Assembly: GCA_964612485.1 (NCBI GenBank)
Contig: CAZTFF010000025.1
Location: 1 to 64,000, forward strand
Length of the DNA stretch: 64,000 nucleotides
Source of the DNA: JAFGNV01 sp964612485
Lineage (GTDB): Bacteria; Chloroflexota; Anaerolineae; 4572-78; J111
Reading direction: 5' to 3'
Of this stretch, positions 25,026 through 34,162 are shown piece after piece. The notes beneath the pieces are model-generated. The model searched no databases, was not told the origin of the DNA, and saw only the letters and a list, made by a program, of their open reading frames with translations. A program made the position numbers and the translations under genes. Position 1 is the stretch's first letter, and each line of letters begins with the position of its first letter.

Positions 25026-26825
25026 ATGACAAAATACAGCGTCATAGGGATCATTATAATGTTGTGGCTGGCCGGTTGCGGCGGGCGGCAAACACCGGTT
25101 CCGGCTGAAATGATGGCGGAGGAGCCAACACTTGCGCCAACCGAAGAAACCAGCCGGCGCGGCACGGGCGATACGTTGCGGCTGCTTCATCCAGAAACGC
25201 CCTCTATTCTCAATCCGCATCTGGCCCGCGCCGTGAAAGATCGGGAGGCCAGCCGGATTACGTACGAACCGCTGGCCAGTTTTGATAAAGACGGCAATTT
25301 GGTTCCCTTCCTGGCGTCGGAAATCCCCACGCTGGAAAATGGCGGGGTGGCGGCGGATGGCAAGTCGGTTACGTGGCAGTTGAAACAGAATGTCCAATGG
25401 TCTGATGGCGAATCCTTTACCGCCGCCGACGTGCTGTTTACCTACGAATTTGTCACCAACCCGCAAGTCAATGCGGTGTCAGTGGGTAACTATGTGGCCA
25501 TTGAAACGGTCGAAGTGATCGATGATTATACCGTCAAAATTATTTTTAGCGATGTGAACCCGGCCTGGGCTGTGCCGTTTGTGGGCGTGCAGGGATCGAT
25601 CATCCCCCGGCACGTGTTTGAGCCTTACAATGGCCCCAACGTGCAGGAATCGGCTGAAATTTTGCCGGTGGGTACCGGCCCGTACCAGGTGATGCCGCCG
25701 GGAATCAAGCCGCAAGAGGTGCTGCTGCTGGGCACCCAACTGGTTGAGACCAACAAAATTGTCTACGAGCCGAATCCCTATTTTCGGGAACCGGACAAAC
25801 CTTATTTCAGCCGGGTAGAATTTAGAGGCGGCGGTACGCCCAGCGAAGCGGCCCGGCTCTCGCTGGAAGATGGCTGGGTTGACGTGGCCTATACCCTGGA
25901 GCAATTATCCCCGGAACTGCTGGCCGAAAAGGAACAGGGCGGTGAAGGGCGGTTGGTGACTAACTTTGGGGCCAGGGTGGAGCGGGTGCTGCTCAATCGC
26001 ACTGATCCCAATGTTCAAACAGTAGACGGCGAACGTTCCGCCGTGGAAAATCCACACCCCTTTTTTAGTGATGCGGTAGTGCGCCAGGCCTTTGCTCACG
26101 CCATTGATCGGGAGACGATTGCGGCCTTGTTTGGCCCGGTGGGGCGTCCTACCACCAATAATCTGGTGGCGCCGCCACAGTATAGCTCGCCAAATACATT
26201 TTATACGTATGATCTGGACAAAGCCAAAGCCATGCTGGATGTGGCCGGCTGGGTTGACACCGACGGGGACGGCACGCGCGATAAGGATGGAGTGGAACTA
26301 AAAGTGGTTTTCCAGACCTTTGTGGGCAGTATCCCGCAGCAAATTCAGCAGATCATTCGGGATGATCTGGAAGAGATCGGCGTTGATGTGGAACTCAAAA
26401 TTACCGATTCCAGCATTATGTTTGGCCCCGGCTCGGCCAACCCCGACAGCGCCTGGCGGTTTAATGCCGATATGATGCAGTTTTCCATTCGCAGCGCCAG
26501 CCCCGACCCCAGCGCCTATATGCGCTACTGGACGTGCGATCAGATCCCTCAACAGGAAAACAACTGGTCGGGCAATAATTTTGAACGCTGGTGCAATCCA
26601 GATTATGATGCCTTGCTCCGGCAGTCAACCACCGAACTGGACCCCGAAAAACGGGCCGAATTATTTATCCAGATGAACGATATGCTGATTGAGGATGTGG
26701 TGATGATCCCCATTGCCGACCGCGCCGATGCGACCGGCGTGAACCGCACTATCGAAGGCATCGACCTGACCCCCTGGGATAGCAACACCTGGAATATCAA
26801 GGATTGGAGGCGCGCTTCACAATGA
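25026..26825 (+). CDS. ABC-type peptide/nickel substrate-binding lipoprotein (family 5)
   Basis: 599 residues. A lipobox (LAGC) follows a short hydrophobic signal. The body is a family 5 solute-binding protein: EPLASFDKDGNLVPFLASE, the WQLKQNVQWSDGESFTAADV motif (near 120), RQAFAHAIDRETI (near 355), and a C-terminal lobe with ADRADATGVN. Such proteins deliver oligopeptides, dipeptides or other solutes to an ABC permease. No permease or ATPase gene is adjacent, so it may share one elsewhere or act as a receptor for the sensor encoded next. GGAGG precedes the ATG by about 11 nt. The stop overlaps the next start (ATGA). Confidence 0.93.
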   Translation: MTKYSVIGIIIMLWLAGCGGRQTPVPAEMMAEEPTLAPTEETSRRGTGDTLRLLHPETPSILNPHLARAVKDREASRITYEPLASFDKDGNLVPFLASEIPTLENGGVAADGKSVTWQLKQNVQWSDGESFTAADVLFTYEFVTNPQVNAVSVGNYVAIETVEVIDDYTVKIIFSDVNPAWAVPFVGVQGSIIPRHVFEPYNGPNVQESAEILPVGTGPYQVMPPGIKPQEVLLLGTQLVETNKIVYEPNPYFREPDKPYFSRVEFRGGGTPSEAARLSLEDGWVDVAYTLEQLSPELLAEKEQGGEGRLVTNFGARVERVLLNRTDPNVQTVDGERSAVENPHPFFSDAVVRQAFAHAIDRETIAALFGPVGRPTTNNLVAPPQYSSPNTFYTYDLDKAKAMLDVAGWVDTDGDGTRDKDGVELKVVFQTFVGSIPQQIQQIIRDDLEEIGVDVELKITDSSIMFGPGSANPDSAWRFNADMMQFSIRSASPDPSAYMRYWTCDQIPQQENNWSGNNFERWCNPDYDALLRQSTTELDPEKRAELFIQMNDMLIEDVVMIPIADRADATGVNRTIEGIDLTPWDSNTWNIKDWRRASQ

Positions 26826-28840
26826 CCACGCAACCTTCGCCGCAGGAGAAAAGTTCACTATTGGACCACTTGACCGGCATGAAGTTTTTTAGAAATTTGA
26901 ATATTGGCCGCAAATTGACCATCGGGTTTGGTATTTTAGTTGTTCTGGTTTTTCTGGGCGCGGGCATCAGTTATTTGGGCAGCGGTCAGGCCACGCAAAA
27001 GATCAATGTCACCGATGATGTTCGGGTTCCGGTGGCCCTGGCAGCAGCCCAGGCCCAGGCCGACCTGCTGCGGATGCAGGCCGATGTGCGAGGCTACCTG
27101 GCGCTGGGTGATCCGGTTTATCGAGAGCGATACTACCAATCTCAGCAATCTTTTGAAAAAGATTTAGCCAGCCTGGAGAGATTATCTCCGTTTTTGGACG
27201 ATGAAAATCAACTTCGCCTGCAAGAAATCAAATCGACCTATCAAAACTGGGTTGAATTGCCGGACCAACTTTTCGAGTTGCGGGACGACAAGCTGGAACG
27301 AGAACCGGCCTATCGCCTGCTGGCCACCGAAGGAACCAAATACGCCGGCCAGGTACTGATCGACATCAGCCAGTTGATTGAATTGCAGGGCCAGCAGGAG
27401 CCGACGGCTGAAAATCTGGCCCTGTTGCAGGATATGGCCAAGTTCCAGGGTAATTTTGCGGCGATGTTATCGGCGCTGCGGGGGTATGTGACCACCCGCA
27501 ATCGCATTTTCCGGGGCGAATATGAGGTGAACCTGGCCGACAATGAGAATGCCTGGGACCGGCTCGGCGATCAGTATGACCAGTTGACTCCCAGCCAGCA
27601 ATCGCTGTTTGATAATATGGCGGACGAACGGGAAGCGTTTTTGGTTTTGCCGGATCAAATGTTTGACAACCTGGAAGGCGAGCGCTGGCGCGAAGACCTC
27701 TACATCTTCAGTACCGAGGCCGTACCGCTCACCGATCAAATGCAGCAGCAGCTCAATGATCTGGTGGCGGACCAGCAGAATTTTTTGGAGCGCGATCTGG
27801 CCGCCGGGCGGGCCGACCTGCTCACTGTCAACCGGCTGATTTTGGCCAGTGGTTTTGTGGCCCTGGCGGTTGGCGTTTTGCTGGCCATTGTTTTTCGGGC
27901 CACTATTGCCGGGCCGATTCGCCGCCTGACCGGGGTGGCCGAGCAAATTCGGGAAGGAGATCTGGAAGCCCAGGCTCAACAAGAGGCCAATGACGAAATC
28001 GGCACGTTGGCCGGTACCTTTAACAGTATGACTGGGCGGCTGCGCGGAACGTTAGCGCAGGTGCGCCGCGAGAAACAGCGTGCCGACGACCTGTTGGAAG
28101 TGGTGATCCCGATTGGCGTGGAACTGGCCTCGGAAAAAGATTTTAACCGCCTGTTGGAAAAAATGCTGTTGGAGGCCAAAGAGTTTTGCCACGCCGATGC
28201 CGGTATTCTCTTTTTGCGTACGGAAGATGACCGGCTGGAGTTTGTTCTGGTGCGGAACGACACGTTGGAAATTGCCATGGGTGGTTCCAGCGGCAAAGAG
28301 GTAACTTTTTCCAATTTGCAGGCTCCCCTGCCGCTGTACGATGCCGACGGCCAGCCAGACGAAAGCACCATCCCCACCCGGGTGGCGCTAACGGGCGAAT
28401 CGTTGAACATTCCCCACATCGATCAAACTGGCGCGTTGGCGTTATCCGGCACGGAAGTTTTTGGCCGTGGGAAATATCGCTCTGTTTCCCATCTGGCGCT
28501 GCCCTTAAAAAATAGCCGGAATGAAGTCATTGGTGTGATGCATTTGATCAATGCCCAGGACCCGGAGCGTGAAGAGATCATTCCGTTTGATCAAAATCTA
28601 CAGCAGATGATGGAATCTTTCTCCTCGCTGGCGGTGGCCGCGCTGGAAGCCTATATTCGAGAACAGCGCCTGCGTCAGGAAATCAAAGAGCTTCGGATCG
28701 AAATCGATCACGCCAAACGCGAGCGTGAAGTCAAGCAAATTGTCGAAGCGGACACCTTTCAGACGCTTCGGGCCAAAGCCAAAGAGATCAGAAGCCGGCG
28801 TCGATCGAAATCTGAGGATGCGGAAGATGCTGATGATTGA
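26822..28840 (+). CDS. Membrane sensor with HAMP and GAF domains, no catalytic output
   Basis: 672 residues. TM1 (about 25-50), a roughly 290-residue extracytoplasmic helical sensor, TM2 (about 337-360), HAMP (RATIAGPIRRLTGVAEQIRE, about 360-415), GAF (about 440-610) and a C-terminal coiled coil. There is no histidine kinase, cyclase, methyl-accepting or GGDEF region, so the signal must pass through a partner. It starts at ATG 26822, overlapping the stop of the substrate-binding protein by four bases, with GGAGG 12 nt upstream. The pairing suggests that the binding protein could present ligand to this sensor. The MoxR ATPase gene follows after 15 bp. Confidence 0.88.
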   Translation: MTTQPSPQEKSSLLDHLTGMKFFRNLNIGRKLTIGFGILVVLVFLGAGISYLGSGQATQKINVTDDVRVPVALAAAQAQADLLRMQADVRGYLALGDPVYRERYYQSQQSFEKDLASLERLSPFLDDENQLRLQEIKSTYQNWVELPDQLFELRDDKLEREPAYRLLATEGTKYAGQVLIDISQLIELQGQQEPTAENLALLQDMAKFQGNFAAMLSALRGYVTTRNRIFRGEYEVNLADNENAWDRLGDQYDQLTPSQQSLFDNMADEREAFLVLPDQMFDNLEGERWREDLYIFSTEAVPLTDQMQQQLNDLVADQQNFLERDLAAGRADLLTVNRLILASGFVALAVGVLLAIVFRATIAGPIRRLTGVAEQIREGDLEAQAQQEANDEIGTLAGTFNSMTGRLRGTLAQVRREKQRADDLLEVVIPIGVELASEKDFNRLLEKMLLEAKEFCHADAGILFLRTEDDRLEFVLVRNDTLEIAMGGSSGKEVTFSNLQAPLPLYDADGQPDESTIPTRVALTGESLNIPHIDQTGALALSGTEVFGRGKYRSVSHLALPLKNSRNEVIGVMHLINAQDPEREEIIPFDQNLQQMMESFSSLAVAALEAYIREQRLRQEIKELRIEIDHAKREREVKQIVEADTFQTLRAKAKEIRSRRRSKSEDAEDADD

Positions 28841-28855
28841 GAGGATGAATAACTA

Positions 28856-29806
28856 ATGGCCGCTGATATTGCCACATTTACCGCTAAAGTTATTGATAAT
28901 GTAGAAAAAGTCATCATCGGCAAACGGGAGCAGATTGAACTGCTGCTGGTGGCGATACTGTGCGGCGGGCACGTGCTGCTGGAGGATGTGCCCGGCACCG
29001 GCAAAACAATGCTGGCCCGGAGCCTGGCCATCAGTTTGGGGATTGATTTTAAACGCTTGCAATGCACGCCCGATCTACTGCCCAACGATATTACCGGCGT
29101 CTCTGTTTTTATGCAGCATGAAAGCCGGTTTGAGTTCCGACCCGGCCCCTTGTTTGTCAATATTTTGTTGGCCGATGAGATCAATCGGGCCACGCCGCGC
29201 GCGCAATCGGCGCTGCTGGAAGCGATGCAGGAGCATCAGGTGTCGGTTGACGGCCAGACCCGCGGGCTGCCCCGGCCATTTTTGGTGTTGGCCACTCAAA
29301 ACCCGGTCGAATTTGAAGGCACGTTTCCCCTGCCCGAAGCGCAACTGGATCGTTTTTTGATGCGGCTGTCTGTCGGGTATCCGGCCCAGGAGGATGAACG
29401 GCAGATGATCAAAAGCCAGCGGCAGGGACATCCCATCGAAACGCTGCAGGCAGTGGTTGATGGAGCGGATTTACTTGCCCTGCGGGATCAGGTGAGTTTG
29501 ATTTACGTAGAAGAATCGTTAGAGGATTATATTTTGCAAATTGTTCAGGCCACCCGCATGCATTCTGATCTGGCGTTAGGAGCCAGCCCGCGCGGCAGCC
29601 TGGCGCTGTACAAAACCGGCCAGGCCCTGGCCGCCGTGCAGGGGCGCGATTACGTGATTCCCGACGACATCAAAAAACTGGTGCCGCTCACGCTGGCCCA
29701 CCGGATGATCCTGAAACCGGAGAGCCAGCTCAGGGGCCGCACCACGCGCCAGATTTTGCAGGATATTATCGAGCGAACGGAGGTCTCATTGGAGAGTGGA
29801 GATTAG
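28856..29806 (+). CDS. MoxR-family AAA+ ATPase
   Basis: 316 residues. Walker A GTGKT (48-52, in VPGTGKTMLARS), Walker B region LLADEINRATPRAQSALLEAM (near 105), sensor 1 LATQNPVEFEG and the RFLMR arginine finger region match MoxR/RavA ATPases, which act as chaperones in assembling metal-containing or surface complexes. MoxR genes are usually followed by DUF58 and von Willebrand factor genes; here the next gene is convergent and unrelated, so the usual partners are missing. The 15-bp gap to the HAMP-GAF sensor suggests co-transcription. Confidence 0.93.
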   Translation: MAADIATFTAKVIDNVEKVIIGKREQIELLLVAILCGGHVLLEDVPGTGKTMLARSLAISLGIDFKRLQCTPDLLPNDITGVSVFMQHESRFEFRPGPLFVNILLADEINRATPRAQSALLEAMQEHQVSVDGQTRGLPRPFLVLATQNPVEFEGTFPLPEAQLDRFLMRLSVGYPAQEDERQMIKSQRQGHPIETLQAVVDGADLLALRDQVSLIYVEESLEDYILQIVQATRMHSDLALGASPRGSLALYKTGQALAAVQGRDYVIPDDIKKLVPLTLAHRMILKPESQLRGRTTRQILQDIIERTEVSLESGD

Positions 29807-29838
29807 AGATTTCAGGCTAAACAATTTCCCTATCCTAA

Positions 29839-29993
29839 GTACAGCGTTGCATAAATTCGTTCTGGGTTTTTGGTAACTGAAGCAGGAAAGAACCCGCGAA
29901 ATCACGCCAAGTTACGCTAAGATTTTTGCTTGGCGTACCTTCGCGCCCTTCGCGGACTCTAAAAAGTCGGAACGTATTTATGCGATTGTGTAC
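29839..29993. repeat. Nested palindromic element, MITE-like
   Basis: The ends, 29839-29866 and 29966-29993, are imperfect inverted repeats starting with GTACA and sharing GCATAAAT. Inside, CGCGAA plus CGCCAAG (29895-29911) pair with CTTGGCG plus TTCGCG (29929-29945). The 155-bp unit can fold into one long hairpin. It lies between the convergent moxR and CYTH genes and carries no ORF. Confidence 0.65.
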
Positions 29994-30004
29994 AAAGTTC
30001 TGTG

Positions 30005-30523
30005 TTAATTTTGTTTCAGCAAATCTATGTAGGCTTTGTTAACCAGGTCCCTGGCCTCAACTCCTAATTTTTGCATTAAATCGACGGCAGTACGCTCGCC
30101 GGCGGTGTGAGCATCATCGGCCTCAAGAACCACCTCAAGCTCTAAAAAGTTGCCCAGCCCCTCAACCTTATCCAGATGAATCCGGGTGTTACCGGCCAAA
30201 TACAGGTAACGCTCTTTTTTGACGATGCCGCGAATTCCCAACGCGGCGCTGAGAAGCGCCTTTAGATTTTGCGTTTCCGTTTTATCCTGCGTGCGGGTGA
30301 TGAGGTAATTCGATGCTTTAGGGCCGGAGACATCGGCCCGTTCGTAATAGATCAACTGGCTGTGATCGGGCAGCTCGCGCAGTTTGAGCCGGCCCTGGGG
30401 CGTGTGAAAAAATGTGTCGGTCTGGCGGAGGATGTCAACCGGCGTGTCGCTGATGCGGGCCGCGCGTTGTTGGGCACCATCAAAATCTTTGAGGCGCGCT
30501 TTGATTTCGATATTAGTGGCCAT
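30005..30523 (-). CDS. CYTH-domain protein (class IV cyclase / triphosphatase type)
   Basis: 172 residues from ATG 30523. The N-terminal NIEIKARL corresponds to the ExExK motif of the CYTH fold, with Asn in the first acidic position; the strands LKLRE, LIYYERAD, RYLYLAGNTRIHLDKVEGLG and FLELEVVL supply the charged residues of the tunnel. The size and start are those of CyaB-like proteins annotated as class IV adenylate cyclase. Members of the superfamily also hydrolyse tripolyphosphate or thiamine triphosphate. The stop of the phosphoesterase upstream overlaps this start by one base (TAATG). With polyphosphate kinase in the same run, triphosphatase activity is at least as likely as cyclase activity. 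Confidence 0.85.
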   Translation of the reverse strand: MATNIEIKARLKDFDGAQQRAARISDTPVDILRQTDTFFHTPQGRLKLRELPDHSQLIYYERADVSGPKASNYLITRTQDKTETQNLKALLSAALGIRGIVKKERYLYLAGNTRIHLDKVEGLGNFLELEVVLEADDAHTAGERTAVDLMQKLGVEARDLVNKAYIDLLKQN

Positions 30524-31767
30524 TAAATTTTGCCCTGCAAGGTAAAGAGAATGATCTCCGGCGGACACAGCAGCCGTATCCGGGGCGCGCTCAGTCCTTC
30601 CAGGCCGATGCCCCGGCTGATGTACAGCGTGGTGTCTTGTTCCACATACGGCCCCATTTCGTACTGTTTGCCCAGGGCGCTGCTGGTGAGAAGCGCGCCG
30701 TAGCCCGGCAGCCGCACCTGGCCGCCGTGCGTATGGCCGCACAGATACAAGTCAACCGGATAGCGCTGAACCACCGGCATCAATTCCGGCGAGTGGTACA
30801 GCAGCACCCGCATTGAGTCCGGCGGGGCCAGCGCCACCAGATTTTTAAAGGCTTCGGCGTCAATGTCCAGATCGTGCTCGCAATCCATTCCCAACAACGA
30901 GAGAGTACGTCCATCGCCCAAATCAAGGACGGCTACTTCATCCCGCAGCAGGCGAATATGGTCCAGCCCGTCAAACAGCGAAGGAGTGGTGCTGCGGGGG
31001 TCTACGGGCGGGCTGCCCAGCGTGGCGTAAACGCCGTAGGGGGCGTGAATTTTTTTTAGCAGGGCGCGGACTTCCTTGCGGGCGGTAGGTTCATTCACGT
31101 AGGAGAGATTGAGGTAATCGCCGGTGATCACAATAACATCAGGCTGGGCTTCTTGAATTAACTCCAATAGATGATCCTCGCGGCGGGTCAGTCGTTCAAC
31201 ATGCAAATCGCTCAGATGAAGCAGCCGGATAGGAGGCGCGTTGGCCGGCAGGTAAGGGGACGTGATGGTACGGCGCGTCATCCCCAGATCAAACGGTTCT
31301 TTGACCATTCCCCACAGGTAAAACAATGTTCCGGCCACCTGCAAAAGAAAATGAGTCCACAAACCGGCGGCGGGAGTTACCGCCACGGCAATGATGATGC
31401 CCAAAATCACCACCCCCAGCCGGGGCGCGGTCAGGACAAATAGTTGCGGGCCAACCGGCCCAAAGGAGCGGCCTGTTTTGGGCAGCCGGCGCAGCAGCCA
31501 CCAGTCGCCCAGGGCAAAGACAAAATAAATAGCCCCCGCGGCTAGAGAAGCCGCCGGCCCCAGCAGCCACCACATCAGGCTCACCAGCCAGGTGATGATT
31601 AGCAGCCCGGCGGCCAATTTCCAGGCGGGCCAGGTATCGGGTTTATGGGTCAGTAAAAACAGTTGGTGCAGCCAGCGATTTTCCAGCACGTCTTGCCGGG
31701 GCGCGCTCCGGTTTTTCCCCAGGGCGCGAAAAGAAACATTGAAAGGTTTAGTTTGTTCGCCAAGCAT
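30523..31767 (-). CDS. Membrane metallophosphoesterase with altered GNH motif
   Basis: 414 residues from ATG 31767 (RBS AGAAGGAA; an upstream ATG at 31791 is possible). About four TM helices (residues 40-165) precede a YaeI/YkuE-like calcineurin fold domain: LSDLH, VITGDYL, LYHSPEL and GHTHGGQV are intact. The expected LGNHD is replaced by LGSPPVD, so the Asn-His pair of the active site is missing. The family hydrolyses phosphate esters such as UDP-diacylglucosamine or other lipids at the membrane; activity here is doubtful. It follows ppk by about 100 bp and is coupled to the CYTH gene. Confidence 0.85.
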   Translation of the reverse strand: MLGEQTKPFNVSFRALGKNRSAPRQDVLENRWLHQLFLLTHKPDTWPAWKLAAGLLIITWLVSLMWWLLGPAASLAAGAIYFVFALGDWWLLRRLPKTGRSFGPVGPQLFVLTAPRLGVVILGIIIAVAVTPAAGLWTHFLLQVAGTLFYLWGMVKEPFDLGMTRRTITSPYLPANAPPIRLLHLSDLHVERLTRREDHLLELIQEAQPDVIVITGDYLNLSYVNEPTARKEVRALLKKIHAPYGVYATLGSPPVDPRSTTPSLFDGLDHIRLLRDEVAVLDLGDGRTLSLLGMDCEHDLDIDAEAFKNLVALAPPDSMRVLLYHSPELMPVVQRYPVDLYLCGHTHGGQVRLPGYGALLTSSALGKQYEMGPYVEQDTTLYISRGIGLEGLSAPRIRLLCPPEIILFTLQGKI

Positions 31768-31870
31768 ATATATTCCTTCTGGTAAAATCATTGTTTTATT
31801 GGGTGGTCAAATGTCCAAAACCGGGATTATGCCGGTGATGGCCAAAAACGCAAATTGGCCACAGGACGGG

Positions 31871-34072
31871 TTAAGCCCGTTCGGCATTTTGCGCCCGATC
31901 CAGGGCGTGCGCCATCAACATTTGGTGGAAGTTTCGCTCTGGTTCGTTTTCGGCGGGGTGCCGGAGACAGTAATGGCCTTCAACATCCAGGTCCCAGGCC
32001 AGCCGGTTATCTTGTTGAGCATCTTCCAATATCTGGACGAGCCGCTGCTGAAGTTCCGGCTCTTCAACCGGGGTGGTCAGTTCAACCCGCTCGTTGAGAT
32101 TGCGGCCCCGCCAATCGGCGCTGCCAATTAGAATGGCGGGTTGGCCGTTGTTGTGAAAATAAAAGATGCGGTCGTGCTCCAGAAAACGGCCCAAAATACT
32201 GATCACGCGGATATTCTCGCTGTAGCCTTTGAGGCCGGGCCGCAGCCGGCTGTGGCCGCGAATGATGAGATCAATCTGAACGCCGGCCTGCGAGGCGCGG
32301 TACAATGCCTGGATAATGCCCACATCGTCCAGGGCGTTCATTTTGGCGATGATGTGGCCGTTGCCGTATTTTTGTTGAAATTCACTTTCCCGCCGAATGA
32401 GCCGGTAAAACGCCTCTCGCATATCGCGGGGGGCCACAATGGCTTTGCGGTAGGGCTGGCCCGGGGAGTAGCTGGTAAGATAATGAAACAGGTTGACCAG
32501 ATCGCGGGAGATCTCTTCCTGGCAGGTGAGCACGCCTAGGTCGGTATAGAGGCGGGCGGTTTTGGTGTGATAATTGCCGGTGCCGATGTGGCAGTAGGTT
32601 CGCAAGCCGCCTTCTTCTTTGCGCACAATCAGGGTGCATTTGGCGTGTATTTTTAACCCAACCAGCCCATAGGCCACGTGGACGCCTGAATTTTCCAGCA
32701 TTTGGCCCCATTCGATATTGTTGGCTTCGTCAAAACGGGCCTTCACTTCAACCAGTACGGCCACTTGCTTACCCTGTTCTGCCGCGCGAATGAGGGCTTT
32801 GACCACCGGCGATTCATCCGACGTGCGATACAGGGTTTGTTTGATGGCCAATACGTCCGGGTCTTCGGCGGCCTCTTCTACCAGGCGCTGCACGCTGGCT
32901 TCAAAAGAGTCGTACGGATGATGAACCAGAAGATCACCCTGCCGGATGACAGAGAAAATATCGGGTGTTTCGGGCAGGTCGCCCTCGTACGCCAGTCGCT
33001 CCGGGATAATGGGTTCCCAGGGTTCATATTGAAAGGCCGGCATCGGCAGCCCGGCCAGTTGAAAGCAGTCGGCCAGATCGAGCAGCCCATCAATTTCATA
33101 CACATCCTCAGTGGTCAATCCCAATTCTTTCCTCAAAAATAGGCGGATGGCATCGGGCATATTTTGGGCCACTTCCAGCCGCACAACCGGAGCGAATCGC
33201 CGCTCGCGTACTTCTTCGGAGATCATGGCCAGCAGGTCGGTGGCCTCTTCTTCATCGCGCCGCAGGTCGGCATTGCGGGTAATCCGAAAGGCGTAAACGC
33301 CTTCAATTTCCATCCCCCGGAAAAGTTCTTGAATATGGTGGATGATGAGATCTTCTACGGCGATAAAACATGGCGTATCCTCCGGCCCGCCGCACACGGG
33401 CAGCCATCGGTCCAGGTTGGAGGGAACTTTGAGGCGGGCAAAATGCGGCGATGGCTGGTCCGGCTGGCGGACGAGGATGGCTAACGACAAACTCAGGTTG
33501 GAAATAAAAGGAAAAGGCCGGCCTGGATCAACCGCCAGCGGAGTGAGCACCGGATAGATTTCTGTTTGAAAGTAGTGGCGCATGGCCTCCTTTTGATCGG
33601 AATCCAACTCCTCATAGCGGTAAATGATAACGTCGGCTTGCTCGTGTAAGGCCGGTTTAAGTTTTTTCTCCCAGGTTTCGGCCATCGCCCCGTGCATCAC
33701 CAGCAAGGCCTGCCGAAGCAAGATTAACTGCTCCTCTGGCGTGCGTCCATCGGGTGAGAGTTTACGTACGCCGGCGGCCTGCTGACGTTTCAACCCGCCC
33801 ACCCGTTTCTGCACAAATTCATCTAGATTGCTGGCCGTGATAGCCAGAAACTTGACTCGTTCCAGCAGGGGGATACGTTCATCCAGAGCCTGGTATAAAA
33901 CGCGCCAGTTAAAATCGATCCAGCCGAGTTCCCGGTTAAAATAGAGGGCGGGATGATCCAAATCTGCATCAGGCGGTACCGGCTGCGGCGAGACGGCGGT
34001 GGGCACCGAAAAATTTGAGGTAAATGTATCGACGGTCAGGGTGTCAGCCGGCGGCTTTGTTTTTTTCGGCAT
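31871..34072 (-). CDS. ppk1: Polyphosphate kinase 1
   Basis: 733 residues, the usual length. It would polymerise the terminal phosphate of ATP into inorganic polyphosphate at the membrane. The N domain (YFNRELGWIDFNWRVL near 50), the ITASNLDEF helix, RFDEANNIEWG, the HAKCTLIVRKEEGG and HIGTGNYHTKTARLYTD segments with the phosphorylated His, and the C-terminal ADWRGRNLNERVE are all present. The first 40 residues are a Pro/Thr-rich extension. It lies between the PH-domain protein (90 bp upstream) and the phosphoesterase. Confidence 0.96.
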   Translation of the reverse strand: MPKKTKPPADTLTVDTFTSNFSVPTAVSPQPVPPDADLDHPALYFNRELGWIDFNWRVLYQALDERIPLLERVKFLAITASNLDEFVQKRVGGLKRQQAAGVRKLSPDGRTPEEQLILLRQALLVMHGAMAETWEKKLKPALHEQADVIIYRYEELDSDQKEAMRHYFQTEIYPVLTPLAVDPGRPFPFISNLSLSLAILVRQPDQPSPHFARLKVPSNLDRWLPVCGGPEDTPCFIAVEDLIIHHIQELFRGMEIEGVYAFRITRNADLRRDEEEATDLLAMISEEVRERRFAPVVRLEVAQNMPDAIRLFLRKELGLTTEDVYEIDGLLDLADCFQLAGLPMPAFQYEPWEPIIPERLAYEGDLPETPDIFSVIRQGDLLVHHPYDSFEASVQRLVEEAAEDPDVLAIKQTLYRTSDESPVVKALIRAAEQGKQVAVLVEVKARFDEANNIEWGQMLENSGVHVAYGLVGLKIHAKCTLIVRKEEGGLRTYCHIGTGNYHTKTARLYTDLGVLTCQEEISRDLVNLFHYLTSYSPGQPYRKAIVAPRDMREAFYRLIRRESEFQQKYGNGHIIAKMNALDDVGIIQALYRASQAGVQIDLIIRGHSRLRPGLKGYSENIRVISILGRFLEHDRIFYFHNNGQPAILIGSADWRGRNLNERVELTTPVEEPELQQRLVQILEDAQQDNRLAWDLDVEGHYCLRHPAENEPERNFHQMLMAHALDRAQNAERA

Positions 34073-34162
34073 AAAAAATCCTGTAGGATATGTTTTCCTC
34101 TACAGGATTATAATGCGAAGGCGTGTCAGGCCAAATTTTTAAGTGGAAAAAGGAATGTGTGT

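Noticed and set aside
25026..29806. A complete ABC peptide transporter operon
   Set aside because: Only the binding protein is present; the next genes are a sensor and a MoxR ATPase, not permeases.
30523..30742. N-terminal extension of the CYTH protein
   Set aside because: It overlaps the conserved GHTHGGQ end of the phosphoesterase; the CYTH motif starts right after ATG 30523.
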